Origin: Sandaracinus sp.
GTDB taxonomy: Bacteria; Myxococcota_A; Polyangia; Polyangiales; Houyiibacteriaceae
Length of the DNA stretch: 55,579 nucleotides
Direction: 5' to 3'
Assembly (NCBI GenBank): GCA_002699025.1
Contig: PABA01000216.1
Coordinates: 1 to 55,579 of the forward strand
Shown in pieces: positions 1-8,817 of the stretch (the stretch's first letter is position 1; the number at the start of each line of letters is the position of its first letter). The position numbers and the translations under genes are program-made. Under the pieces are notes generated by a model, which saw only the letters and a list, made by a program, of their open reading frames with translations, searched no databases and was not told where the DNA came from.

Positions 1-137
1 GGGACGGAGGCGCCGTACCTGGGACGGAGGCGCGTACCCGGGACGGAGGCGCCGTACCTGGGACGGAGGCGCGTACCCGGGACGGAGGCGCCGTACCCGG
101 GACGGAGGCGCCGTACCTGGGACGGAGGCGCGTACCC
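1..137. repeat. Tandem minisatellite, 19-20 bp unit, at the window edge
   Basis: Seven units alternate between 20 bp (GGGACGGAGGCGCCGTACCT) and 19 bp (GGGACGGAGGCGCGTACCC), and the array evidently continues beyond the left edge. Two shorter related units (GGGACGGCTCCGCCG) follow at about 190-220, so the whole stretch 1-252 holds no gene that can be supported. The core GTACCCGGGACGG is the same as in the large array near 38.6-39.25 kb. Confidence 0.95.
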
Positions 138-252
138 GGGACGGCTCTACAGGGCCGGGTCTCTTGGGATCGCTCGGCCAGGCCCTACCCGGGACGGCTC
201 CGCCGGGACGGCTCCGCCGGGATGGTGCGACGGGCTGGAGGCGCTTCGAAGC

Positions 253-1014
253 TCAGCGTCGTTCGTCTGCGGCCGCGGCGCTCAGCTCGGCGATGGGGGT
301 GCCTCCGGCGGCGGCCCAGGCCTTCTCGAAATCGGCCGGGACGCGGGCGCGGAAGAGGTGCTCGCCGTCGCCGGCGATTCGCGGCACGCGGACCTCGGCG
401 CAGTGGAGCATCACGCGGCGGGCGCTGACGACGCGGCCGCTCGCCAGCGTGAGGCGCTTCGGGCCACCGTATGGGGCGTCGCCGAAGAGGGGGGCGCTGG
501 CCGCGGCGGCGTGCACGCGGAGCTGGTGAGTCCGGCCCGTCTCCGGGAAGAGGCGGAGCAGCGCGAGCTCCCCCTCGACCAGCGGGCGGCGCTCGGCGAC
601 CTCGAAGCGCGTGGCGGCCTGCCGGGCGCCCTCCCCGTCCCCGGCGCGACGCCGGCGCGGATCCCGCGGGTCGAGAGCGATGGACGCGTCCCAGCGCCCG
701 GCATCCGGGGTCGGGCCGGGGCTGGCGAGGCCGAGATAGAGGCGCCGGTAGAGGCCGGCCTTTCGCGCCTCGAGGAGCGCCTTGGTGGCGCGGCGCGTCC
801 GCGCGAACGTGACGACGCCCGTGACCTCGGCGTCCAGGCGCGAGCTCGGGTGGAGCCGCGGCGCCTCCGGATCGAGCTCCCGCGCGAGCTTCACCAGGCA
901 CGGCCCCTCGTCGGGGGCGGTGGTCGGCAGGTGCGGCGGCTTGATCAGCACGAGCAGGTGCGCATCCCGGTGGACCACGCGCACGGCCTCCACCCCGGGC
1001 GTCGGGCGCGCCAT
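253..1014 (-). CDS. RluA-family RNA pseudouridine synthase
   Basis: A 253-residue protein predicted to isomerise uridine to pseudouridine in rRNA or tRNA in the cytoplasm. The family's catalytic Asp motif appears as SRLDAEVTG near residue 60 (usual form H-R-L-D-x-x-T-S-G), and the RluA C-terminal signature GRTHQLRVH is intact at about two thirds of the length. There is no S4 domain, so it is the short single-domain form. The ATG overlaps the TGA of the upstream PEP-utilising gene by four bases (ATGA), indicating translational coupling; reading further upstream in this frame enters that gene's sequence, which fixes the start. It is the last gene of a minus-strand group tyrA, PEP enzyme, pseudouridine synthase. 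The exact RNA site modified cannot be told from sequence. Confidence 0.88.
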   Translation of the reverse strand: MARPTPGVEAVRVVHRDAHLLVLIKPPHLPTTAPDEGPCLVKLARELDPEAPRLHPSSRLDAEVTGVVTFARTRRATKALLEARKAGLYRRLYLGLASPGPTPDAGRWDASIALDPRDPRRRRAGDGEGARQAATRFEVAERRPLVEGELALLRLFPETGRTHQLRVHAAAASAPLFGDAPYGGPKRLTLASGRVVSARRVMLHCAEVRVPRIAGDGEHLFRARVPADFEKAWAAAGGTPIAELSAAAADERR

Positions 1015-3731
1015 CAGCCCCCCCGCGGCGCGCGCGCCTCGGCCGCCGCCTCGCGCTCGGCCACGCTCTCCAAGATCCGCACCGTGCCCGCGTCCCCGTC
1101 GACCCGCAGCCGGTCGCCAGTCCGGATGACCCGCGTGCCGACCTTCACGTTCACGACCGCCGGCACACCGTACTCGCGGAGCACGATGGAGGCGTGGCTC
1201 AGCGGCCCGCCGAGATCGGTCACGACGGCGCCGGCGACCAGGAAGAGCGGCGCCCAGCCCACGTCCGCACACGACGCCACGAGGATCTCGCCCCGCTCGA
1301 AGGCCGCCACGTCCGCCGGCGTCTCCACCCGCCGCGCGAGCCCCTCGTGCACCCCGCTGCTCGCCGCCAGCCCGCTGAGCGCGTCCGTGTCCGGCGGCGC
1401 CGCCTGCACGGGCGGCGGGTAGCCGACGAACGTATCGGGCGGGTCGGGGAGCGCCCGGTCGCGCTCCACCTGCCGACGCCGCTGCCGCACCCGCGTCGCC
1501 ACCCGCATGCGCGCCGGCTGCCTCAGCAGCTGGTGGAGCTCGTCGAGCGTCAGGTAGAACGCCGCGTCGCCGGCCTCCGCCGCGTCCGCCTCGGGCTCGA
1601 GCAGCGCGATGCGCCGCGACGCGTCGAGGGCCACCACCCGGAACATGCCGAGCACCTCGGTCACGTAGCCCCGCAGCCGCTCCCGGAGGCGCATGAAGCG
1701 CTGCACGAGCGCGAGCAGGTGCCGGAAGGCGCTCCGCACGAAGACCGGCACGAGCTGCTCGAGCTCCGCCTCCGCCGCCTCGCGCACGGCCCGCTGCCGC
1801 CGCTCCAGATCGATCGGCCGCTCCGCCCCGGCCCCATCGCCGCGCAGGTGGATCTGCAGCGTCGCGAAGAGCAGCGTCGGGTCCTCGCGCCAGCGGGGCG
1901 CCGCGATCTCCGCCTCCCGCGTGCCCCGGTGCCCGTGCGCCTTGAGGAAGGTCTGCAGCGCGCGCCGCAGCGGTCCCTCCGGCAGGTCCTCGGGGCGCAT
2001 CGTCTGCGGGTCCCCGGCGAGCAGCGCCTCGCGCCCGGCGGCGTCCTCCCGCGCCATCTCGGCGATGTACCAGAGCCGGATCCCCGGCGCCGCGCTGTCG
2101 AGGTCGGCGAGCCCGGTCAGCAGATCCCGCTGGAGCATCTCGGCGCGCTCCTTCGCGACCAGGTTCAGGAGCGTCGTCAGCACGACCACGCTCCCGAGGA
2201 GGTTGCCGTAGACGGTCAGCATGATCGCGCCGGACTCGTCGAGCAGCCGCTCCACGTCCGAGAGCATCCGGTCGAGCCCCGAAGGCGCCAGCACGCGCGG
2301 GTCCATGGAGCCGAGCCGCGCGCGCTCGGCCGCGAAGGTCGCCTCGAACTCGGCGACCCGCTCCGAGAGCGCGTAGTTCTCCCGCGCGAAGCGCGCCGCC
2401 GTCACGGGCAGGCGCGAGAGGAAGCCCAGCGAGCTCCGCCGCTCCACGTCGGACTCGAGCCGCTCGACCTCGCCCCCACCGCCGAGCGCCAGGAGCGTCT
2501 TCGGACGCAGGCCCGGGACCTGCGTCATGATGCTCATGAACTCGCTCATGTTGAGGTAGATGCGCCCGCGGAAGGAGCCCACGAGCTCGGCGTCCTTCGG
2601 CACGGTGCAGCCGAGCGAGCCGAAGGCGCGGCGGAACCCGAGCTCGCTGAAGCTCGAGAGGATCGACCAGGTGAGCGGCGTCGCCACCCCGGGCAGCGCC
2701 TCGCCGACGTTCACGTTCGACCAGACGATGCGCGAGCGCGCGTCCGGGTCGACCTTCTTCTTCTGCCAGCGGCGGGTCCCCGGGAGCACGGCGGTCGTCA
2801 CCGGCCGCGCCTGGAGCACGTAGAGCGTGCCCTGATGGATCGCCCACTCGATGTCCCGCGGGCCGTGGAAGTGGGCCTCGACGCGGAGCGCGAGCTGCGT
2901 GAGCTGCTCGACCTGCTCCTCGCTCAAGCAGAGCCGCGCGGCCTCGTCCTCCGCCACCGGCTCGTCGCGCACACCCCCGTTCGGGTCGAGCACCGCCCGG
3001 AGCGCCTTCTCGCCGACCACCCGATCGCGCGGCCCCCCAGTCGCCTTGTCGATGCGAAGCGTGTCCGGCGACACGCGCCCATCGACCACGCTGCTCCCGA
3101 GCCCCCAGGCGGCGCTGAGGACGATCTCGCCCGCGTCCCCCGTGAGCGGGTTCACCGTGAACATCACACCGGCCACGTCCGCCGGCACCATCGCCTGCAG
3201 CACCACGCCGACGGCCGCGTCCACGTCCCCGCCGGGGCCGATCTTGCGGAGGTAAGCGATGACGCGCGGCGCGAAGAGGCTCGCCCAGCAATCCTTCACG
3301 GCGCGCAGGAGCCGAAGCTCGTCGCGCACGTGGAGGAAGGTCTCGTGGAGGCCCGCCGCCGAGGCCTCGTCCTGGTCCTCCCGCGTGCTGCTCGAGCGCA
3401 CGGCCACGCTCTGCGCCCCCTCGCGGATCAGCGCCGCGAAGGCGTCCCGGAGCGACCGCTCGAGCTCCGGCGGCAGGGGCGCGGCGCGCACCTTCTCGCG
3501 GATCGCCTCGAGCTTCGCCGCCGTCGTCGACGCCTCCAGGAGCGCGCTCGGGAGCTCGTCCGGCTCGAGCACGTCCCGGAGGAACGCGGCGCAGCTCTCG
3601 CCGGAGAGCGCGTAAGCGGCGGGCACGGGGAAACCCGCTCGGGCGAGCGCCGCGAGGTTCTTCGCCTTGCCGCCATACCCGGCGGCCCGGCGGGGGACGA
3701 GCGTCTCGACGCGGCGAAGCAAGCGAGCCAT
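1014..3731 (-). CDS. PEP/pyruvate-binding phosphotransferase, rifampicin phosphotransferase-like
   Basis: This 905-residue enzyme has the PPDK/PEP-synthase architecture: an N-terminal ATP-grasp domain (GYGGKAKNL near residue 20, VAVRSSSTREDQDEAS near 110, GVMFTVNPLTGD near 190), a long helical middle part and a C-terminal swivelling phosphohistidine domain with GGPLSHASIVLREYG near 840. The His in S-H-A is the phosphate carrier. Family members take the beta-phosphate of ATP on that His and pass it to a substrate. The length and the middle region fit rifampicin phosphotransferase (about 870 residues) better than PEP synthase, which has a C-terminal PEP-binding barrel that is missing here. It lies 10 bp after the tyrA-like gene and overlaps the pseudouridine synthase by ATGA. 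The acceptor substrate is unknown; antibiotic inactivation is only one possibility. Confidence 0.85.
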   Translation of the reverse strand: MARLLRRVETLVPRRAAGYGGKAKNLAALARAGFPVPAAYALSGESCAAFLRDVLEPDELPSALLEASTTAAKLEAIREKVRAAPLPPELERSLRDAFAALIREGAQSVAVRSSSTREDQDEASAAGLHETFLHVRDELRLLRAVKDCWASLFAPRVIAYLRKIGPGGDVDAAVGVVLQAMVPADVAGVMFTVNPLTGDAGEIVLSAAWGLGSSVVDGRVSPDTLRIDKATGGPRDRVVGEKALRAVLDPNGGVRDEPVAEDEAARLCLSEEQVEQLTQLALRVEAHFHGPRDIEWAIHQGTLYVLQARPVTTAVLPGTRRWQKKKVDPDARSRIVWSNVNVGEALPGVATPLTWSILSSFSELGFRRAFGSLGCTVPKDAELVGSFRGRIYLNMSEFMSIMTQVPGLRPKTLLALGGGGEVERLESDVERRSSLGFLSRLPVTAARFARENYALSERVAEFEATFAAERARLGSMDPRVLAPSGLDRMLSDVERLLDESGAIMLTVYGNLLGSVVVLTTLLNLVAKERAEMLQRDLLTGLADLDSAAPGIRLWYIAEMAREDAAGREALLAGDPQTMRPEDLPEGPLRRALQTFLKAHGHRGTREAEIAAPRWREDPTLLFATLQIHLRGDGAGAERPIDLERRQRAVREAAEAELEQLVPVFVRSAFRHLLALVQRFMRLRERLRGYVTEVLGMFRVVALDASRRIALLEPEADAAEAGDAAFYLTLDELHQLLRQPARMRVATRVRQRRRQVERDRALPDPPDTFVGYPPPVQAAPPDTDALSGLAASSGVHEGLARRVETPADVAAFERGEILVASCADVGWAPLFLVAGAVVTDLGGPLSHASIVLREYGVPAVVNVKVGTRVIRTGDRLRVDGDAGTVRILESVAEREAAAEARAPRGG

Positions 3732-3741
3732 GGCCGCGAGT

Positions 3742-4947
3742 CTACTTCGTCGGGGCCGGTGTGCTCGCCGCTTCGCTCGCCCGGCCGGCCGTGAGCTCCA
3801 CGAGGCGGTCGACGAGGAAGCGCGACTGCTCGAGCGCCTCGGCCGTGAACTCGGCGCCCATGAAGGCGCGGACCTCCTCGAAGGCGGCGTCGAAGCGCGC
3901 CTGGTCGCCCGAGGTCAGCACCTCCCCGAGCTCCTCGGCGGCCTCCCGGAAGACGCGCGTCACCTTCTCCGTCTCCGGGTTCAGCATCTCGATCGGCCCG
4001 TAGAGCGCCGGCGATTGCGCGAAGTGCCGCCCGACCACGTAGGCCTCGAGGAGATAGGCCGGCGAGGTATAGGCGAGCGTCCGCGCGAGGGGCACGCCCA
4101 CGCGGCTCAGCGCGAGCCCCATGACCTGCGTCTGGAAGTGGTTGAGCACCTGCACGACGCTCATCACCCGGTCGTGCTCCTCGGCGCTCGCGTCGGTCAC
4201 GACCATGCCCCGCGAGCGGAAGGTCTCGCGCGCCCACGCGAGCCAGCCGTCGCCACGGCCCGGGCAGACGACGACCCGCTGCCCGGTGAAGCTGTGCACG
4301 CCCGGCCCGAACATCGGGTGCGTGCCCACGACGCTCGCGCCGCTCTTCTCGGTCGCCGCGAGCATGGCCGCGAGCGGGGCCTGCTTCACGCTCGTGACGT
4401 CCATGAGGAGCGCGTCCTCGCGCACGTGCGGCCCGACCTCGCGGATGACCTCCTCGGTCACGCGGATGGGCACGCTGACGACCACCACGTCGGCGATCTT
4501 CGCGGCCTCCACGGGCCGCAGCGCCGTGTCGAGATCGCTCACGAGCACGGCGTGGCCGAGATCCCCGAACATGCGCGCGAGGCTCTGGCCCATGCCGCCC
4601 TCGCCGCCGAGGATGGCCACCGTGCGCGGCTCGAGATCCTCGGGGACCTCCGCGCGGAGCTCGGCCTGCCGGTCGCGACTCGCGAGCAGGAGCATGCGGT
4701 AGACGGACTCGATGGGGCCCGGCGGGAGGCCCAGCTTCTCGGCGCGGGAGGCCCGGTCCGCGAGCACCTCGCGCTCGCGCTTCAGATCCCGGATGGGCAC
4801 GCGCGCGTGCCGCTTGTAGCTCGCGATCTCGGCGACGATGCCCATGCGCCGCGAGAGCAGCTGGAGCACGTCGCGATCGATCGCGTCGAGGAGGGCGCGG
4901 AGCACGGCGAGGGGCCGGCGGCCGGGGGCGGGCTCTTCGTTCGACAT
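3742..4947 (-). CDS. tyrA: Bifunctional chorismate mutase / prephenate dehydrogenase (T-protein)
   Basis: A 401-residue cytoplasmic enzyme of tyrosine synthesis that rearranges chorismate to prephenate and then oxidises it to 4-hydroxyphenylpyruvate. Residues about 12-92 form an AroQ-type chorismate mutase (LLDAIDRDVLQLLSRRM, then a basic helix with SYKRHARVPIRD and REREVL). From about 107 a Rossmann domain begins with AILGGEGGMGQSLARMF, followed by VVVSVPIRVTEEVI and the conserved GTHPMFGPGV. This domain order is that of enterobacterial TyrA. It is the first gene of a tight minus-strand group (10 bp to the next gene) and is divergent from the symporter gene, with 173 bp between the two starts that must hold both promoters. 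Confidence 0.93.
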   Translation of the reverse strand: MSNEEPAPGRRPLAVLRALLDAIDRDVLQLLSRRMGIVAEIASYKRHARVPIRDLKREREVLADRASRAEKLGLPPGPIESVYRMLLLASRDRQAELRAEVPEDLEPRTVAILGGEGGMGQSLARMFGDLGHAVLVSDLDTALRPVEAAKIADVVVVSVPIRVTEEVIREVGPHVREDALLMDVTSVKQAPLAAMLAATEKSGASVVGTHPMFGPGVHSFTGQRVVVCPGRGDGWLAWARETFRSRGMVVTDASAEEHDRVMSVVQVLNHFQTQVMGLALSRVGVPLARTLAYTSPAYLLEAYVVGRHFAQSPALYGPIEMLNPETEKVTRVFREAAEELGEVLTSGDQARFDAAFEEVRAFMGAEFTAEALEQSRFLVDRLVELTAGRASEAASTPAPTK

Positions 4948-5120
4948 CGCAGGTGGCGCTCACCATACTGCCCCGCGTTTCGCGAGGCGAACGCCCCGTC
5001 CCCGCGGCGAGAGGGAGCCCGGCGCGCCGAGCGCCCATCGACACGCAGCCCGCCAGCACGCAGCCTGCGCCCGCCCGTCGCCCGCCTGTCCTCGCCCGCC
5101 CCTTCGACCGAGCCCGACGC

Positions 5121-6497
5121 ATGCGCCGACTCAAGCTGCACCACTGGATCCTCATCTCCATGGCCCTCGGCGCCGCCGTCGGCCTGCCGATGAACTGGCT
5201 GGGCGAGCGCGGCGACCTCGACCCGGAGCTCGTGCGGAGCATCGCCGCCGGCGGCAAGGAGCTCGGCGGGATCTTCCTGCGCCTCCTCCAGATGCTGGTC
5301 GTGCCGCTGATCGTCTCGTCGCTGATCAGCGGCGTCACGGGCATGGGCGACCTGCGCGCCCTGGGGCGCCTCGGCGGGCGCACGATCGTCTTCTATCTCT
5401 CGACGAGCGCCCTCGCGATCCTCACCGGCGTGCTCCTCGTCAACCTCCTGAACCCGGGCGCGGGGGCGGACCTCGGGCTCCTCGAGGCGGGCGCCGGAGC
5501 GCACGCGGCGCCGGAGGTCGCGGCGAGCGACCACGGCCTCGGAGCGATGCTCTGGGAACAGCTCACGAGCATGATCCCGAAGAACCCGCTCCAGGCCGCG
5601 GCCGAGGGCGACATGCTCGGCATCATCTTCTTCTCGATCGTGCTCGGCGTGTTCATCAGCTTCGTCGAGCACGGCAAGGAGGCCGAGGGCGAGGAGGGCG
5701 AGGGGCCCTACCGGGAGAGCGACGCGCCGCGGGACGACGAGGACGCGCGCCACCGGAAGAACGCGGCCCTCGTGCGGCGCTTCTGGGAGGGCTTCTTCGA
5801 GGTGATGATGCGGATGACGCTCGCCGTCATCCAGCTCGCCCCGATCGGCGTCTTCGGCTTCATGCTCTACGCCGCGGCCGGGCACGGGCTCTCGGCCTTC
5901 GAGGCGCTCGGCATGTACGCGCTGACGGTCTTCATCGCGCTCTGCGTGCACGCCTTCGTCACCCTGCCGCTCATCCTGCGCGTCTTCGGAGGGCACTCGC
6001 CGCTGGCCCACGCGAAGGCGATGACGCCGGCGCTGCTGACGGCGTTCAGCACGGCCTCGTCGAACGGCACGCTGCCGCTGACCATGCGCTGCGTCGAGGA
6101 GAGCGGCGTGCCGAGCCGCGTCGGGAGCTTCGTCCTGCCGCTCGGGGCGACGATCAACATGGACGGGACGGCGCTCTACGAGGTCGTGGCCGTGCTCTTC
6201 ATCGCGCAGGTCTACGGGATGGACCTCGACCTCTCGCAGCAGCTCGTGGTGGCGACGACGGCGCTCCTCGCCAGCGTGGGCGCCGCGGGCATCCCCCACG
6301 CGGGCACGGTGATGATGGTCGTCGTGCTCAGCGCGGTCGGGCTGCCGACGACGGCGGTCGGGCTCATCCTCGCCGTCGACCGGATCCTCGACATGTGCCG
6401 GACCACCGTGAACGTGTGGTCCGACTCGGCGGCCGCCGTCGTCGTCGCGCGCCACGCCGGCGAGCTCCCCGCCGAGGGGCCCGCCGACCCGGAGTGA
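5121..6497 (+). CDS. Dicarboxylate/amino acid:cation symporter (DAACS family)
   Basis: A 458-residue inner-membrane secondary transporter of the GltP/DctA family, taking up glutamate, aspartate or C4-dicarboxylates with Na+ or H+. The family hallmarks are visible: the serine-rich re-entrant loop (STASSNGTLPLTMRC), GATINMDGTALYE containing NMDGT, the second hairpin VGAAGIPHAGTVMM, and DRILDMCRTTVNVWSDS at the C-terminus, whose Asp and Asn residues bind substrate in this family. An unusual hydrophilic insert rich in Glu/Asp/Arg sits in the middle (around 5680-5765). A GTG-started reading frame extends to 4953, but the family-like hydrophobic start (LHHWILISMALGAAVG) follows directly on the ATG at 5121, and the upstream part looks like leader DNA. 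Substrate is not determinable. Confidence 0.92.
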   Translation: MRRLKLHHWILISMALGAAVGLPMNWLGERGDLDPELVRSIAAGGKELGGIFLRLLQMLVVPLIVSSLISGVTGMGDLRALGRLGGRTIVFYLSTSALAILTGVLLVNLLNPGAGADLGLLEAGAGAHAAPEVAASDHGLGAMLWEQLTSMIPKNPLQAAAEGDMLGIIFFSIVLGVFISFVEHGKEAEGEEGEGPYRESDAPRDDEDARHRKNAALVRRFWEGFFEVMMRMTLAVIQLAPIGVFGFMLYAAAGHGLSAFEALGMYALTVFIALCVHAFVTLPLILRVFGGHSPLAHAKAMTPALLTAFSTASSNGTLPLTMRCVEESGVPSRVGSFVLPLGATINMDGTALYEVVAVLFIAQVYGMDLDLSQQLVVATTALLASVGAAGIPHAGTVMMVVVLSAVGLPTTAVGLILAVDRILDMCRTTVNVWSDSAAAVVVARHAGELPAEGPADPE

Positions 6498-6577
6498 CGC
6501 CGACGACGCCGCTGGGCCACGCCGAGCCAGGCTGAACGCGCCTCACGCCCGACCGCCGACGGTGTACGCTCGCGGGC

Positions 6578-7066
6578 GTGAACGCGGACTCCCCTCCCCC
6601 GCCGCCCTCGATCACGCCGCCCGACGCCGCGCGCGTGTCCTGGCGCCTCCCCGGCCCGCTCCGCCGCACGGCCCGCGCCTTCGCCGAGGCCCTCTTCGCC
6701 GACGACGCCGGCCCGCCTCCGCCCGACCGGCTCGACTGGCTCCTCGACGACGTCGAGGACTTCCTCGGCCGGAGCGGCGCGCGCGCCCAGGGCGTCTTCC
6801 AGGCGAGCATGCTCGCCCTCGCCACGCTGGCGCCGCTCGCCGTCGGCCGCCCGCTCCCGCTCTGGGCCCTCGACTGGGAGACGCGCGTGAAGGCCGTCGA
6901 GCGCTTCGAGCAGACGCCCCTCGGCCTGGCCGTCCTCGGCGCCAAGGCCATGCTCTGCATCGTCTGGTACGAGCACCCGGCCGCCCAGGCGGAGATCGGC
7001 TACGACCGGGGCTGCCTCGGCCCCGCCGGTGCCGAAGGCGCGGCCGACGCGAAGGGGGAGCGATGA
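6578..7066 (+). CDS. Small partner protein of GMC oxidoreductase
   Basis: A 162-residue protein with a GTG start and no obvious signal peptide. It overlaps the following GMC oxidoreductase gene by ATGA, so the two are almost certainly co-translated. Its second half (ERFEQTPLGLAVLGAKAMLC, then WYEHPAAQAEIGYDRG) resembles the helical N-terminal region fused to long-chain alcohol oxidase-type GMC enzymes, and also the gluconate 2-dehydrogenase subunit 3-like family. The likely role is a small subunit that packs on or helps fold the flavoprotein. This assignment rests mainly on context and a weak pattern match. The N-terminal 20 residues are proline-rich and may be disordered. Confidence 0.7.
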   Translation: MNADSPPPPPSITPPDAARVSWRLPGPLRRTARAFAEALFADDAGPPPPDRLDWLLDDVEDFLGRSGARAQGVFQASMLALATLAPLAVGRPLPLWALDWETRVKAVERFEQTPLGLAVLGAKAMLCIVWYEHPAAQAEIGYDRGCLGPAGAEGAADAKGER

Positions 7067-8571
7067 GCTTCGAGAGCGCCCGCGATCGGACGGCGCCGCT
7101 GACCCTCTCGACGGACGTCGTGGTGGTCGGCTCGGGCGCCGGCGGCGCGACCGTGGCGACCGAGCTCGCCCAGAGCGGCTGGCGCGTCGTCGTGCTCGAA
7201 GAAGGCGCGCGCGTCGACGCCACGGACCACGGCCGCATGCGTCCGAGCGAGTCGCTGCGGCACGTGTGGCGCGACGGCGGCTTCACGGCGACGATCCCCG
7301 TCGGCGACTCGCCGGTGATCAACGTGACCATGGGCAAGGTCGTCGGCGGCTCGTCGATGGTCACGGGCGGCGTCTGCTTCCGGACGCCCGACGCGGTGCT
7401 CGACGAGTGGGCCCGCGAGCACGGCCTCCCGGAGTACGCGCCGGCGAAGATGGCGCCCTACTTCGATCACGTGGAGCAGCACCTCCGCGTCGAGACGGTG
7501 ACGCCGGACCGCTGGTCGCGCTCGACGCACCTCTTCGACGAGGGCGCGGCGAAGAGCGGCTTTCGGCTGAAGTCGCTCCGGCGCAACACGGAGGGCTGCC
7601 AGGGCTGCGGCCAGTGCAACTTCGGCTGCCCCGAGAAGGCGAAGATGAGCGTCGACCTGAGCTACCTCCCGCGGGCGGTGGCGAAGGGGGCGGAGGTCTG
7701 GTCGCACTGCCGCGTCGAGAAGGTGCGCATGCGCGGCGGGCGGGCCGTCGGCGTCGAGGGGCGCCTCCTCAGCGGCCCGAACGGGCGGCCCGGCGCGAAG
7801 CTGATCGTGCACGCGAAGAAGGTCGTCCTGGCCTGCAGCGCCTGGTACACGCCGCTGCTCCTGCGACGGAGCGGCGTGCGCCACCGCGCGCTCGGCAAGC
7901 GCATGACGCTCCACCCCGGCTTCCGCATGCTCGCGCGCTTCGACGAAGAGGTGGAGGGCTGGAAGGGCGCGATGCAGAGCGCCTTCAGCGACGCCTTCGA
8001 GGAGGAGGGACTCACGCTCGTGAGCCTCTTCATCCCCGTCTCGGTGATCGGCGCGACCATGCCCGGCATCGGCCCGGCGCACGTGCGGAACGCGCGGCGC
8101 ATGCGGCACATCGCGATGTTCGGCGGGATGATCCACGACGAGGGCGGCGGCGTGGTGATGCGCGGGCCCGGGCGCGAGCCCTTCGTGCGCTACCGCATGG
8201 CGAAGCGCGACCGGGCGCGGATCCCGAGGATCGTCCGGCGGCTCGGCGAGACCTTCCTCGCGGCGGGCGCGCGGGAGGTCTACCCGCCGGTGCTCGGGCT
8301 CGAGGCCGGGCTCGACGCGGACGCCTTCCGGCGCTTCGACTTCGAGGGGCTGGCGGCGCGGCGCTTCGAGTGCAGCTCCCAGCACCCGCTCGGCACGGCG
8401 CGCATCGGCGGGGACGAGCGGCAGAGCGTCTGCGACGCGGACGGGCGCGTCTGGGGCGTCGACGGGCTCCACGTGGCGGACGGGTCGGTGCTGCCGACGA
8501 GCCTCGGGGTGAACCCGCAGGAGTCGATCATGGCGGTGGCGACGCGCATCGCCTGGCGCATGCGCGGCTGA
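7063..8571 (+). CDS. GMC-family FAD oxidoreductase with a CxxCxxCxxxCP cluster
   Basis: A 502-residue flavoenzyme. The FAD-binding GSGAGG sits at residues 23-28, followed by the GMC pattern around the flavin (KVVGGSSMVTGGVCFR). Near the C-terminus are CSSQHPLGTARIGG and the GMC_oxred_C segment SLGVNPQESIMAVATRIAWR, which supply the catalytic His and Asn. Cys179, 182, 185 and 189 (CQGCGQCNFGCP) have the spacing of a 4Fe-4S ferredoxin motif; the same pattern is common in this GMC subgroup and may bind a cluster or be structural. Substrates of relatives are long-chain or sterol-like alcohols, but none can be assigned here. No signal peptide is seen. It is coupled by a 4-base overlap to the small gene upstream and followed by strong hairpins. 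Confidence 0.9.
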   Translation: MSFESARDRTAPLTLSTDVVVVGSGAGGATVATELAQSGWRVVVLEEGARVDATDHGRMRPSESLRHVWRDGGFTATIPVGDSPVINVTMGKVVGGSSMVTGGVCFRTPDAVLDEWAREHGLPEYAPAKMAPYFDHVEQHLRVETVTPDRWSRSTHLFDEGAAKSGFRLKSLRRNTEGCQGCGQCNFGCPEKAKMSVDLSYLPRAVAKGAEVWSHCRVEKVRMRGGRAVGVEGRLLSGPNGRPGAKLIVHAKKVVLACSAWYTPLLLRRSGVRHRALGKRMTLHPGFRMLARFDEEVEGWKGAMQSAFSDAFEEEGLTLVSLFIPVSVIGATMPGIGPAHVRNARRMRHIAMFGGMIHDEGGGVVMRGPGREPFVRYRMAKRDRARIPRIVRRLGETFLAAGAREVYPPVLGLEAGLDADAFRRFDFEGLAARRFECSSQHPLGTARIGGDERQSVCDADGRVWGVDGLHVADGSVLPTSLGVNPQESIMAVATRIAWRMRG

Positions 8572-8577
8572 GCACGA

Positions 8578-8725
8578 CCCGCCTGCGGCGGGGGATCGGG
8601 GGTTCGCCGCCTTCGGCGACGACCGCCTCCGGCGGGGGGATCGGGGAAGCCGGGCCCTGGACGACCCGTGGAGGGCCCGGATCGCCCCTGGAACGACTCG
8701 CGACGACCCCGATCCCGCCGGAGGG
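8578..8725. terminator. Hairpin-rich 3' region after the GMC gene, nested inverted repeats
   Basis: A perfect 6-bp stem with a 3-nt loop (CCCGCC TGC GGCGGG, 8578-8592) begins six bases after the stop codon. A second similar hairpin lies near 8629. The motif CTCCGGCGGGGGGATCGGGG near 8630-8646 recurs in reverse orientation near 8707-8725, enclosing a perfect 9-bp pair CCGGGCCCT (8650-8658) / AGGGCCCGG (8672-8680). There is no U-run, which is usual for very GC-rich genomes. Most likely a transcription end or mRNA-stabilising structure between the GMC and mutM genes. Confidence 0.5.
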
Positions 8726-8817
8726 GCTCGCCCGGAGAGGTGGAGGGAAGGTGGAGGGAAGGCGGACGGGAGGCGTGCGGGCTCGACCGCGGGGGCTCGC
8801 CGCCCCATATCCTGCGC

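Noticed and set aside
4953-5120. N-terminal extension of the symporter from the GTG at 4953
   Set aside because: The extension is Pro/Arg/Ala-rich without membrane character, and overlaps the space needed for the divergent promoters.
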